A stretch of DNA of 20,714 nucleotides from an uncultured Actinomycetes bacterium (GCA_937888775.1 CALAQT010000288.1:1-20714); one strand, 5' to 3'; shown: positions 1-7,301, counted from the first letter of the stretch. The notes: generated by a model not told the origin, from the sequence alone. Translations and numbers: made by a program.

Positions 1-585
1 GCGTGGGTGTTCAACTTCCTGATCGGCGGCATCTCCGGCGTGTTCCTGTCAGACGTCCCGAGCGACGTGACGACGCACGGCACCTTCTTCTCGATGGCGC
101 ATTTCCATTACACGATCATGGGCGGCTTGGTGTTCACCGTGTTCGCGGCGATCTACTACTGGGGTCCGAAGATGACCGGCTTCAAGTTCAACGAGCGCCT
201 CGCGAAGATCCACTTCTGGTCGCTGTTCATCGCCTTCAACTCGACCTTCGCGCCGCTGTTCGCGCTCGGCTTCCTGGGTCAGCCGCGGCGCGTTGTCACC
301 TATCCCACGAACCTCCAGGGGCTGAACATCTGGGTGTCGGTCTCGGCGTTCGTGATCGGTCTGTCGATGCTCGTGTTCCTGGTCAATCTCGTCTGGTCGC
401 TGCTGATCAAGCGCGAGCCCGCTGAGGCCAACCCGTGGAACTCGAAGTCGGCGGAGTGGCAGCTGCCCACCCCGGTGCCCCTGCACGACTTCGATCGCTT
501 CCCGGTGTTCGATGCCGATCCGTATCCGTATGGAGTGGAGCCGGCCGGGGGGCCCGTGTTGGCGCCCGCTGGGGGAGGTGCATAG
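1..585 (+). CDS. ctaD: Cytochrome c oxidase subunit I, C-terminal part (partial)
   Basis: Last 194 residues of the heme-copper oxidase catalytic subunit, which reduces O2 to water and pumps protons in the cytoplasmic membrane. The frame is open from the first base, so the 5' end lies outside the window. The segment AHFHYTIMGG carries the HxH pair that in this family ligates heme a3 and heme a (helix X). The preceding HGTFFSM and the hydrophobic helices after it fit helices X to XII. A soluble tail rich in Pro and Trp follows (PWNSKSAEWQLPTPVPLHDF). Two bases separate the stop from subunit III, so the two are one operon. The family assignment is secure. Whether this is an aa3 or caa3 type cannot be decided, because subunit II is not in view. 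Confidence 0.95.
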   Translation, partial: AWVFNFLIGGISGVFLSDVPSDVTTHGTFFSMAHFHYTIMGGLVFTVFAAIYYWGPKMTGFKFNERLAKIHFWSLFIAFNSTFAPLFALGFLGQPRRVVTYPTNLQGLNIWVSVSAFVIGLSMLVFLVNLVWSLLIKREPAEANPWNSKSAEWQLPTPVPLHDFDRFPVFDADPYPYGVEPAGGPVLAPAGGGA

Positions 586-587
586 CG

Positions 588-1214
588 ATGGAAGGATCCG
601 CATCTGCCCCTACCCATGCACACATCGAGCTCGAGCCGCCCGAGTGGCAGCCGCGCGCGATGTGGGTGAGCGCCCGCCAGCTCTGCGGCGCGGCCTCCTT
701 CTTCTTTCTGGCGTTCGTGTTTGCCTACTTCTATCTGCGCTCGCTGGATACGAACAAGGATTGGAAGATCGGCTCGGTCAACCCGTCGCTCGGCCTCGGC
801 ATCCTGATTCTCGTCGTGCTCATCCTGAGCGCGGTGGCGCTGCGCGCCGCGGCCACGCGCGCCGAGCTGGCAGTGCGCGCGAGCGCGGGCGCGCTCCTGC
901 TCGCGCTGCTATCGGTGGTGCTTCAAGTGATCCAGTGGACGACGCTCGGCTTCGGCCCGGCAAGTGGCGGCTACGCGAGCGTTTACATCGGTTGGACGGC
1001 GTTCTATGCCGTGTTCACGCTGTTCTGCGCCTATTGGATCGAGACTCAAGTGGCGACCGTCTGGCGCCGGCAGCGGCACGGGGTGCCGGACACCCCAGCT
1101 GAGGTACTCACCGACACAGCCCTCACCAGGGCCGGGATTGAGGCGTGCTCGTTCTTCTGGACGTTCTACGTCGTCAACGGCGTGATCCTGTTCGTTCTGC
1201 TCTACCTGCTCTGA
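588..1214 (+). CDS. ctaE: Cytochrome c oxidase subunit III
   Basis: Integral membrane subunit of the terminal oxidase, 208 residues, the short form usual in actinobacteria-like oxidases. After a roughly 25-residue hydrophilic N-terminus it has about five membrane helices. Helix 1 contains AASFFFLAFVFAYFYLRS, and the C-terminal helix begins at EACSFFWTFYVVNG, which is conserved in subunit III. The start ATG at 588 is chosen because GGAGGT lies at 574-579, eight bases upstream, overlapping the subunit I 3' end. A longer frame opens upstream but would overlap subunit I and has no support. The next gene starts two bases after this stop. Subunit III stabilises the catalytic core and is co-transcribed with the assembly factors downstream. 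Confidence 0.93.
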   Translation: MEGSASAPTHAHIELEPPEWQPRAMWVSARQLCGAASFFFLAFVFAYFYLRSLDTNKDWKIGSVNPSLGLGILILVVLILSAVALRAAATRAELAVRASAGALLLALLSVVLQVIQWTTLGFGPASGGYASVYIGWTAFYAVFTLFCAYWIETQVATVWRRQRHGVPDTPAEVLTDTALTRAGIEACSFFWTFYVVNGVILFVLLYLL

Positions 1215-1216
1215 GC

Positions 1217-2038
1217 ATGAACCTCGGAGGGTGGTCGATCCAACCGCCGCTCGCCTACGTGGCGATCGCGGCGATGCTGTACTGGGTCGGTGGCCGGGGG
1301 TACCACCGCGCAACGGGGCAGCCGCTGCGCACAGCGTCGTTCGCGGCCGGCCTCGCCACGATCGTGATCGCAGTGGAGTCACCACTGGACGGGTACGCAG
1401 AGCAGCTGTTCTGGGCGCACATGATCCAGCACATACTGCTGCTGACGGTGGCGCCGCCCCTGATCCTGCTCGGCCGCCCTTGGCCGCGGATGTGGAGAGC
1501 GCTGCCCCTGCGGTCGCGAACGACGATCGGGCGAGCGTTGGCGCGAGCCCGCTGGACCGCTCCAGTCCGCGCGCTGGCGCGCCCGTGGCCGGCATGGCTG
1601 CTGTTCAACGTGACCATCGTCGCATGGCACATCCCCGGTGCCTACAACGCGACCCTGAACTCGAGCGCGATTCACGACCTCGAGCACGCGATGTTCTTTT
1701 TCACCGGCCTGCTGTTCTGGGCGCGCGTGGTCGACCCCGGTCCACTTCGCCCGCGACTGGTCTGGCCGGTTCGGATCGCCTACGTGGTCGGCGCCATGGT
1801 CGTCGGCTGGATACTCGCGATCACCCTCGTGCTCGTCCCCGAGCCTCTCTACGCTCACTACGCGCTGCTCGTGCACAGACCCGGCGGCATCTCGGCGCTG
1901 ACCGACCAGCAGATCGCCGGCGGGATGATGTGGGTCCCTGGATCGATCGCCTATGGAATCACATTTCTGATCGGCTTCTATCGCTGGCTCGAGCCGGAGA
2001 GCGCGCGCCACTCGGCTCGACCGGCGATCACGACCTGA
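1217..2038 (+). CDS. ctaG: CtaG-type cytochrome c oxidase assembly factor
   Basis: A 273-residue polytopic membrane protein of the caa3_CtaG family, thought to assist copper insertion and assembly of the oxidase. It has about seven hydrophobic segments. Recognisable family motifs are WAHMIQHILL (residues 67-76, two His three residues apart) and HDLEHAMFFFTGLLFW in the middle, with conserved histidines, plus PLGGW/PL-type loops and an MMW segment near the C-terminus. ATG 1217 is two bases after the subunit III stop. No clear Shine-Dalgarno is visible, so translational coupling is likely. It should not be confused with the unrelated Cox11-type CtaG of proteobacteria. Confidence 0.9.
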   Translation: MNLGGWSIQPPLAYVAIAAMLYWVGGRGYHRATGQPLRTASFAAGLATIVIAVESPLDGYAEQLFWAHMIQHILLLTVAPPLILLGRPWPRMWRALPLRSRTTIGRALARARWTAPVRALARPWPAWLLFNVTIVAWHIPGAYNATLNSSAIHDLEHAMFFFTGLLFWARVVDPGPLRPRLVWPVRIAYVVGAMVVGWILAITLVLVPEPLYAHYALLVHRPGGISALTDQQIAGGMMWVPGSIAYGITFLIGFYRWLEPESARHSARPAITT

Positions 2039-2054
2039 GGAGGACTGACAGCTC

Positions 2055-2285
2055 ATGGCACCCATACTGTTCGCGGACAACTTTCTCGCCGGCTCCTACC
2101 TCACGCTGCTGATGCCGGTGGGGGTGCTGATCGCGATCGCGGTCTGGTTCGTGCTCTCGGTCAGGCGTATCCCGGAGGACACTCCCGCCTCCTCACCCTC
2201 GCTCCCCGCGCCAGAGGTCCCGGCCGCGGCTGACCCGTCGGTGACCGTCGACAACCCAACCGAGCCTCCCGCCGACGAATCCTGA
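2055..2285 (+). CDS. Small single-helix membrane protein in the oxidase operon
   Basis: A 76-residue protein that I do not recognise. Residues about 15-36 form one hydrophobic helix (LTLLMPVGVLIAIAVWFVLS), followed by VRR and then a Pro/Ala/Ser/Asp-rich tail with no predicted fold. A strong AGGAGGA sits about ten bases before ATG 2055, just after the ctaG stop, so it is translated as part of the operon. Its stop TGA shares one base with the ATG of the SCO gene. The position between ctaG and sco suggests a small accessory or assembly subunit of the oxidase, similar in size to subunit IV-like peptides. This is inference from context only. Confidence 0.75.
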   Translation: MAPILFADNFLAGSYLTLLMPVGVLIAIAVWFVLSVRRIPEDTPASSPSLPAPEVPAAADPSVTVDNPTEPPADES

Positions 2286-2989
2286 TGGAGGCCGGCGCCG
2301 GCCTCCACGACGAAGCCCGAGGCGGTCGGGTCGGCGCCGTACAGATCGCCGCGGTCGTGATCGGTGCTGTGGTGATTGGCATCGGCGTTGGGGTCGGATC
2401 GCATTTCCTGTTCGCAAAGCACCCGTCTTCGTCCACAGCTACACGGGCCTCCGTGGGGCTGGAGGGGGAGGCGACGTGGCCGGCCGGAGCACGACCGGCC
2501 CCACCGATCACCGCCCTGCGGGACCAGAGCGGCCACCGCTTCTCGCTGGCCTCGCTGCGTGGACGCCCGGTGGCGATGGAGTTCTTCGACTCGCATTGCC
2601 ACCAGGAGTGTCCGCTCGCGGGGCGCACGCTGAGCGCCGCCGAGCGCTCGCTGCCACTGGATCAGCGCCCCGTACTCGTGGTGGTCAGCGTCAACCCGCT
2701 CGACACGCCGGCGAGCACGCGCGCGGCCGTTCGCGCGTGGGGCCTGACCCTCGCCCCGTGGCACTGGCTGCGTGGAAGCCACGCCCAGCTCGCCGCGGTG
2801 TGGAAGGCATACCACATTTTCGTGCAACCTCAGAAGGGCGACATCAGTCACACCGAGGCGCTGTATCTCATCGACCGCCATGGCGATGAGCGCTCGGGCT
2901 ACCTCTTCCCCTACGTTCCGGCTCGCGTGGCGCACGACATGCAAGCGCTGGCGAGCGCGCGTGGGATCGGCGCGTCCGGCCGTGCCTGA
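2285..2989 (+). CDS. SCO1/SenC-family copper chaperone
   Basis: A 234-residue membrane-anchored thioredoxin-fold protein that would deliver copper to the CuA site of oxidase subunit II. Residues about 17-44 form an N-terminal membrane anchor. The domain after it carries the family CxxxCP motif (HCHQECP, Cys105 and Cys109) and the third copper ligand His189 in DISHTEALYLID. Length and motif spacing are normal for the family. The ATG overlaps the previous stop by one base. The 3' end overlaps the proposed GTG start of ctaB by eight bases. It is quite divergent from the second SCO gene at 3802-4431, so the two may have distinct roles (CuA loading versus thiol reduction). That last point is inference. 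Confidence 0.88.
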   Translation: MEAGAGLHDEARGGRVGAVQIAAVVIGAVVIGIGVGVGSHFLFAKHPSSSTATRASVGLEGEATWPAGARPAPPITALRDQSGHRFSLASLRGRPVAMEFFDSHCHQECPLAGRTLSAAERSLPLDQRPVLVVVSVNPLDTPASTRAAVRAWGLTLAPWHWLRGSHAQLAAVWKAYHIFVQPQKGDISHTEALYLIDRHGDERSGYLFPYVPARVAHDMQALASARGIGASGRA

Positions 2990-3774
2990 GATCGTGGAGG
3001 CATTGCCGGCGGCGCGCGCGCGTCGTGTGACCCGTACCGCAGCGCCTGCCCTGGCCCGCGACTACCTGACGCTGACAAAGCCACGGATCATGTCGTTGCT
3101 CGTGCTGACCTCCGTCTGTGCGATGGTCGCCGCGGCGGGCGGTTCGCCGCCGGCGGTGCCACTGGCAGCGCTCGTGGTGGGTGGCGCGCTCGCGTGCGGT
3201 GGCGCCAGCGCACTGAATCACGTGCTCGACCGTGACATCGACCGCCTGATGGGGCGTCAGCGGGGGCGCGTTCTATGTGCTCGTGTATACGCTGTGGTTA
3301 AAGCGCACCACCCCGCACAACATCGTGATCGGCGGCGCAGCGGGCGCGATCCCGCCCCTGGCCGGCTGGGCAGCCGCGCACGGCCATCTGAGCCTCGGAG
3401 CCGGCTTTCTGTTTGTGATCGTGCTGCTCTGGACTCCGCCGCACTTCTGGGCGCTAGCGCTGCTCCTGGCTCCCCACTACACGGCCGCGGGCGTTCCGAT
3501 GATGCCGGTCGTCCGCGGCGTGTCCGCCACCACGCGGCAGGTGCTCCTATATACGCTCGCGCTGGTCGCAGCGACGCTCCTGCCGGGCTTGATCGGCACG
3601 TTCGGAACCGTCTACCTGGCGGCCGCGGTTTTGCTGGACGCGGTCCTCGGCGTGCTCGCCTGGCGCCTGTGGAGGAAGCGGACCGCTGCTCACGCCGGCG
3701 TGCTGTTCCACTACTCGCTGCTTTACCTGGCGCTGCTGTTCGTCGCCGTGGCGGCAGACGCGGCCGTCCACTAA
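2982..3774 (+). pseudogene. ctaB: Heme O synthase (protoheme IX farnesyltransferase), internal deletion and frameshift
   Basis: The intact enzyme farnesylates heme b to heme O, the precursor of heme A. The first part (GTG 2982 to about 3264) encodes ARDYLTLTKPRIMSLLVLTS and the UbiA-family Asp motif NHVLDRDID. The second part, in the +1 frame from about 3265 to the TAA at 3772, encodes YVLVYTLWLKRTTPHN, IGGAAGAIPPLAGW, LLWTPPHFWALALLL and AGVPMMPVVRG, all typical of CtaB. Family members have roughly 45-55 residues between the Asp motif and the YxLVYTLxLKR segment. Here almost none remain and the frame changes, so about 150 bases appear lost. Neither half alone would be active. Either the gene is truly broken or the assembly has an error. 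The start could instead be GTG 2994. Confidence 0.85.
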
Positions 3775-3801
3775 GGCTCTCTGGTCTCGGCGGACCCTGA
3801 T

Positions 3802-4431
3802 CTAAGCGGGCTCGCGCTCGAGCACGCGGATGTCGTGCGCGAGAGCCTCGGGTGTCAGCTGATCGGCGGCGAATCCGACGCGCTCGATGCCCTGCTTGTC
3901 GATCAGCAGGACGAACGTCGAATGGTCGATCTTGGGCGTGACCGGCTGCATTGCGTACGCGTGCCAGACGTGCCGCAGCACCCGGACCGGACCGTTGAGG
4001 AACGCCAGCCGGCCGGTCATCTCGTGCTGGGCGAGAAACTCCCGCCGGTGAGCGACCGTGTCCTGCGAAGGATCCACGCTGACTCCGATTGCGGGCACGT
4101 TGGCGCCGTTGTCAGGGAGATCATTGAGCGCGCCCTTGATCTGCTCGACCATGAACGGGCACGCGTCGTGGCACAGCGAATGGATGAAGGTCAGAATCAC
4201 CACTCTGCCCCGGTACTGGGAGATCGTGACCCGGTGCCCGTTCTGATCCACGAGCGAGAAGTTCGCCGCCCGCAGTCCGGGCGCCATCGTCGGTCCGTCG
4301 AACTGCGAGCTGGCGTTCGCCAGGCGGACGGTCGGCGAAAAGCGGCCTGTCACCAGGACGACGCCGATCGCTACCACCAGTCCGGCCAGGATCACGAGCA
4401 GGCCGCGCTGCACGGTGGAGCTAGCCATCAT
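3802..4431 (-). CDS. Second SCO1/SenC-family protein
   Basis: A 209-residue membrane-anchored thioredoxin-fold protein. Residues about 10-28 are a hydrophobic anchor. The sequence then shows the SCO hallmarks SLCHDACP (Cys87 and Cys91) and IDHSTFVLLID (His170), and the strand GVSVDPSQDT typical of the family. It converges on the ctaB remnant with 27 bases between stops, and is divergent from pcm with a 38-base gap. ATG occurs twice in tandem (4431 and 4428), so the first residue is uncertain. It probably assists CuA maturation together with the operon-encoded SCO. A role as a thiol-disulfide or peroxide-response protein is the alternative known for this family. Confidence 0.9.
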   Translation of the reverse strand: MMASSTVQRGLLVILAGLVVAIGVVLVTGRFSPTVRLANASSQFDGPTMAPGLRAANFSLVDQNGHRVTISQYRGRVVILTFIHSLCHDACPFMVEQIKGALNDLPDNGANVPAIGVSVDPSQDTVAHRREFLAQHEMTGRLAFLNGPVRVLRHVWHAYAMQPVTPKIDHSTFVLLIDKQGIERVGFAADQLTPEALAHDIRVLEREPA

Positions 4432-4469
4432 CGAGCCGCTGATTGTCGCACGGCGAGAGACTACTTTCG

Positions 4470-5093
4470 ATGAGCAACGGCCAACGACTTAGTGCCCGGC
4501 TGCGAGACGCGGTCTCTGACGAGCGCGTGCTGGCGGCAATCGCGGGGCTGCCCCGCGACAGGTTCGTTCCAGCTTCTCAGCACGATCGGGCGTACGAGAA
4601 CGTGGCGCTGCCGATCGCCTGCGATCAGACGATCTCCCAGCCACTCGTCGTCGCCCGGATGCTGGAGCTGCTGGAGCTGACGGGCACCGAACGCGTGCTC
4701 GACGTCGGCACCGGATCGGGGTATCACGCTGCGCTGCTGGCGATGCTGGCCAGCGAGGTGTGGACGATCGAACGCCACCAGGAACTCAGCCAGCAGGCCC
4801 AGCGGGCGATTGCCGAGCTGGGCATCGACAACGTGCACTTCGCCTGCGGCGACGGCGCAGACGGGCTGGCCGGACAGGCCCCGTTCGATGCCATCAACGT
4901 CGCCGCCGCCGTCGGAGAACAGATCCCCGCCGAGCTGGAGCGCCAGTTGGCGATCGGGGGCCGCCTCGTCGCTCCCGTGGGGGACAGCGATCAACGCCTG
5001 GTGAGCGTGATACGGACGCCGGCGGGTTGGCGGACGCAGCGGCTGGAGCCGGTCAGGTTCGTTCCGCTGATCCGCGGAGAAGCCGGCGCCTGA
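4470..5093 (+). CDS. pcm: Protein-L-isoaspartate O-methyltransferase
   Basis: Repair enzyme that methylates L-isoaspartyl residues of damaged proteins with S-adenosylmethionine, in the cytoplasm. It is 207 residues from ATG 4470, the usual size. The family signature around ALPIACDQTISQP (residues 46-58) and the AdoMet-binding motif I VLDVGTGSGYHAALL (76-90) are both intact, and VAPVGD lies near the end. An in-frame TTG nine codons upstream (4443) is possible, but ATG matches the family start better. A weak GAGAG precedes it. It is divergent from the SCO gene and convergent with the DNA methyltransferase, with only three bases between stops. A strong inverted repeat starts five bases after the stop and could terminate the transcript. 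Confidence 0.92.
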   Translation: MSNGQRLSARLRDAVSDERVLAAIAGLPRDRFVPASQHDRAYENVALPIACDQTISQPLVVARMLELLELTGTERVLDVGTGSGYHAALLAMLASEVWTIERHQELSQQAQRAIAELGIDNVHFACGDGADGLAGQAPFDAINVAAAVGEQIPAELERQLAIGGRLVAPVGDSDQRLVSVIRTPAGWRTQRLEPVRFVPLIRGEAGA

Positions 5094-5096
5094 CTG

Positions 5097-5978
5097 CTAT
5101 GCGCCGGCGATCCTCAGCGTTGGTCGCTGAGGATCGTCACCCAATCGCCGGCGCATAACGTCCACGGCGACCGGGCTCTCATCGATCAGAACGAATCGCC
5201 GTCCCAGCTGCCGGCAGACGACACCCAGCGTGCCCGAGCCCGCGAACGGATCCAGGCACCAGCCGCCCCGACGTGAGGAGGCTGCCACCAGCCGTCGCAG
5301 AACGCCTTCGGGCTTCTGCGTCGGGTAGCCGGTCTTCTCACGCCCGCTGGTCGGCACGATCGTGTGAAACCAGACGTCGGTCGGGCGCTTGCCGCGCGCC
5401 GCCTTCTCGGCGCCGACGAGTCCCGGCGCCATGTAGGGCTCGCGCTCCACCGCGTCGGCGTCGAAGTGGTGCGCGCCCGGGGTCCTGACGTAGGCGAGGA
5501 TTGTGTCGTGCTTGGCGGGCCAGCGCCGGCGCGGCTTGGCCCCGTAGTCGTAGGCCCAGATGATCTCGTTCAGGAACGCATCGCGGCCGAACAGCTCGTC
5601 CAGCAGGAGCTTGCAGTAGTGGGCCTCGCGGTAGTCGATGTGGAAGTACAGCGTTCCGTGCGGGGCCAGCAACTCCCGCGCCCGGGTCAGGCGCGGCTCC
5701 AAGAAGCCCAGGTAGTCCGCGAATGCGTCGTCGTAGCTGAGTGACTGAAGCAGTTGCGACGCGTAGCGGCGACCGCCGAAGCCGACGCGCCCGCCAGCCT
5801 CGTCGGCCCGCACCGAGAGCGTGTGCCGCAACTGGGCCCGCCCAGTGTTGAACGGGGGATCCATGTAGATCAAATCGAAGCTTTGCACCGGCAGTCTGCC
5901 GAGCACCAGCGAGTTGTCGCCGGCGAGCACCAGATCGTCGTTGAGCACCAGGTCGTCGGTGACGGCAGCGATCCGCAC
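5097..5978 (-). CDS. Orphan beta-class site-specific DNA methyltransferase
   Basis: A 293-residue amino-methyltransferase. Catalytic motif IV is DPPFNTG (Asp40 to Gly46) near the N-terminus, and the AdoMet-binding region TGYPTQKPEGVLRRL (217-231) and LDPFAGSGTLG (242-252) follow near the C-terminus. This order defines the beta class, as in CcrM-like enzymes. DPPF is compatible with N6-adenine or N4-cytosine methylation, and the target sequence cannot be read. No restriction endonuclease or specificity subunit is adjacent, so it is an orphan, with roles such as epigenetic regulation or self-protection possible. The start is GTG 5978, exactly six bases after a TAGGTT box on the minus strand, suggesting a leaderless mRNA. 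The last 20 codons lie in a nested inverted repeat. Confidence 0.88.
   Translation of the reverse strand: MRIAAVTDDLVLNDDLVLAGDNSLVLGRLPVQSFDLIYMDPPFNTGRAQLRHTLSVRADEAGGRVGFGGRRYASQLLQSLSYDDAFADYLGFLEPRLTRARELLAPHGTLYFHIDYREAHYCKLLLDELFGRDAFLNEIIWAYDYGAKPRRRWPAKHDTILAYVRTPGAHHFDADAVEREPYMAPGLVGAEKAARGKRPTDVWFHTIVPTSGREKTGYPTQKPEGVLRRLVAASSRRGGWCLDPFAGSGTLGVVCRQLGRRFVLIDESPVAVDVMRRRLGDDPQRPTLRIAGA
5099..5156. repeat. Nested inverted repeat in the DNA methyltransferase 3' end
   Basis: Outer arms are ATGCGCCGGCGA (5099-5110) and TCGCCGGCGCAT (5145-5156), both 12 bases and perfect. Inner arms are GATCCTCAGCG (5109-5119) and CGCTGAGGATC (5125-5135), 11 bases and perfect, with a five-base loop. 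Together they can form one stem of about 21 pairs with an 11-base bulge. It lies five bases after the pcm stop and encodes the last residues of the convergent methyltransferase. There is no T-tract on either side. Confidence 0.9.
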
Positions 5979-5984
5979 GTCGTC

Positions 5985-5990
5985 AACCTA
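5985..5990 (-). promoter_or_regulatory. Putative -10 box for leaderless DNA methyltransferase mRNA
   Basis: Read on the minus strand the sequence is CGCTAGGTTGACGACGTG. TAGGTT fits the actinobacterial TAnnnT -10 consensus, and only six bases separate it from the GTG start codon, placing the transcription start on or next to the start codon. There is no Shine-Dalgarno. No clear -35 element was found. Confidence 0.5.
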
Positions 5991-6021
5991 GCGCTGACAC
6001 TAACCCAACGCCAACAACCGC

Positions 6022-6027
6022 TAGGAT
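6022..6027 (+). promoter_or_regulatory. Putative -10 box for leaderless gtrA-like mRNA
   Basis: TAGGAT, six bases before the GTG at 6034, within CGCTAGGATCAAGGGGTG. It mirrors the box for the divergent methyltransferase 31 bases away. AGGA could alternatively act as a weak Shine-Dalgarno, so leaderless initiation is probable but not certain. Confidence 0.45.
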
Positions 6028-6033
6028 CAAGGG

Positions 6034-6549
6034 GTGTCTTCAGACCTTTATGTTCGCGTCCGCCAGTCGGCGTTCGCCAGCAAGATCACCCGTTATGCGA
6101 TCGGCTCGATAGTCGCTCTGATAACGAGCATCATCGTTTTCGCGTTGCTCTACGTCATGGGCTTCGGGACGACCGCCTGCTCGGTCATCGCCTTCGTCGC
6201 CGGCGCGGCCCCTAATTGGATCCTCAACCGCCGGTGGGCGTGGCAGATCAGAGGACAGGTGGCGTTCCTGCGGGAGATCGTCGGCTACGTGCTGATCTCG
6301 CTGCTGGCCCTCGTCTCATCCTCGGCCGCGACCGGTTGGACGCAGACACAGGTCCAGGGCATCCCGGCCCACCACGGCATCCGCGTGATCCTGGTCACCG
6401 GCTCATACGTGGCGGTGCAGGGGATCCTGTTCGTCGCCAAGTTCCTCGTCTACGAGCACTGGGTCTTCTACGGCCGCAGTCGGTTGCGCGCTGCGCTGCG
6501 GTCGCGCCACCAGGTGTGGACGGCCGCGCGCGCGAACCGCACGCCGTAG
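6034..6549 (+). CDS. GtrA-family membrane protein
   Basis: A 171-residue protein with four membrane helices (about 22-42, 46-66, 83-101 and 117-138). It contains the GtrA hallmark NWILNRRWAW (61-70) and the closing EHWVFYGR (141-148). Family members are proposed to help flip or position polyprenyl-phosphate-linked sugars and are usually paired with a DPM1-like glycosyltransferase. One is present just downstream on the opposite strand (6468-7301). The C-terminal tail of about 23 basic residues beyond the family core is encoded in an 82-base overlap with the 3' end of that glycosyltransferase. The start is GTG 6034, supported by the -10 box spacing. Its partner sugar is not evident from sequence. 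Confidence 0.88.
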   Translation: MSSDLYVRVRQSAFASKITRYAIGSIVALITSIIVFALLYVMGFGTTACSVIAFVAGAAPNWILNRRWAWQIRGQVAFLREIVGYVLISLLALVSSSAATGWTQTQVQGIPAHHGIRVILVTGSYVAVQGILFVAKFLVYEHWVFYGRSRLRAALRSRHQVWTAARANRTP

Positions 6550-7301
6550 CCGAAGTTGCCGCCCTTCTTGGTCGCGGTCGCGTGGTTGCCGCGGTCGCGC
6601 ATCGTGGTGGGCACCTCGGCCAGCCGGTAGCCGTTCAGCGCCGCACTGATCATCAGCTCTGACGCCTGGTACTGGGGCTGTTCCAGGGTCACGGAGGCCG
6701 TGACCTCGGCGCGCATCGCCCGCAAGCCGCACGCCGGATCGGTGATCCGGTGGCGCACCAGCACGCTGATCAGCGCCCCGAAGAGGATCACGCCGGCGTG
6801 CCTGACCGCGTCGGTGGTCAGCTCGGTGCCGAGCCGGCGAGATCCCGACACGAAATCGGCGCGGCCCGCAAGGATCGGCTCGATCACGCTGCCGAGCTCC
6901 AGCGGCTCGTACTGGCCGTCAGCGTCGATCGTCGCGATCACGTGCGCGCCGCGGGCCCGCGCCAGCCAGTAACCAAGCTTCAGCGCCGCGCCCTGACCCC
7001 GGTTCACCGGCACGTCGCAGACCAGAGCCCCCGCAGAGCTCGCCTGCGCCGCCGTAGCATCCTTGGCGCCGTCGACGACCACAATCACCTCGGCCTGGAG
7101 GCCGGCCGCCTCACCGGGGATCTCGGCGACCACCTCGGCCACCGTCGGCTCCTCGTTGTAGGCCGGGATCACGATCGCCAGCGGCGCCCCCATCCCGGGC
7201 GGGTGATTGGCCAGAAACTCGGCCGCCGCGCCGCGCTCGGCGGGCTCCAGGCGGGCGAGCTCGCGTTCGATCGCAAACGGCTCCTGCGGGGCCACGATCA
7301 T
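6468..7301 (-). CDS. DPM1-like family 2 glycosyltransferase
   Basis: A 277-residue GT-A fold enzyme of the dolichyl/polyprenyl-phosphate glycosyltransferase type, without membrane helices at its C-terminus. Motifs are VIPAYNEEPTV (45-54), VVVDGAKDAT, NRGQGAALKLGY (100-111), the metal/nucleotide DADGQ (126-130), SGSRRLG and ITDPACGLRAM (186-196), all conserved in the family. Such enzymes move a sugar from a nucleotide donor to polyprenyl phosphate on the inner membrane face. The ATG at 7301 overlaps the stop of the upstream epimerase by ATGA, so they are translationally coupled. Its role is probably to use the sugar made by the two SDR enzymes upstream (inference). The 3' end overlaps the convergent GtrA gene by 82 bases. 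Confidence 0.9.
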   Translation of the reverse strand: MIVAPQEPFAIERELARLEPAERGAAAEFLANHPPGMGAPLAIVIPAYNEEPTVAEVVAEIPGEAAGLQAEVIVVVDGAKDATAAQASSAGALVCDVPVNRGQGAALKLGYWLARARGAHVIATIDADGQYEPLELGSVIEPILAGRADFVSGSRRLGTELTTDAVRHAGVILFGALISVLVRHRITDPACGLRAMRAEVTASVTLEQPQYQASELMISAALNGYRLAEVPTTMRDRGNHATATKKGGNFGYGVRFARAAVHTWWRDRSAARNRLRP

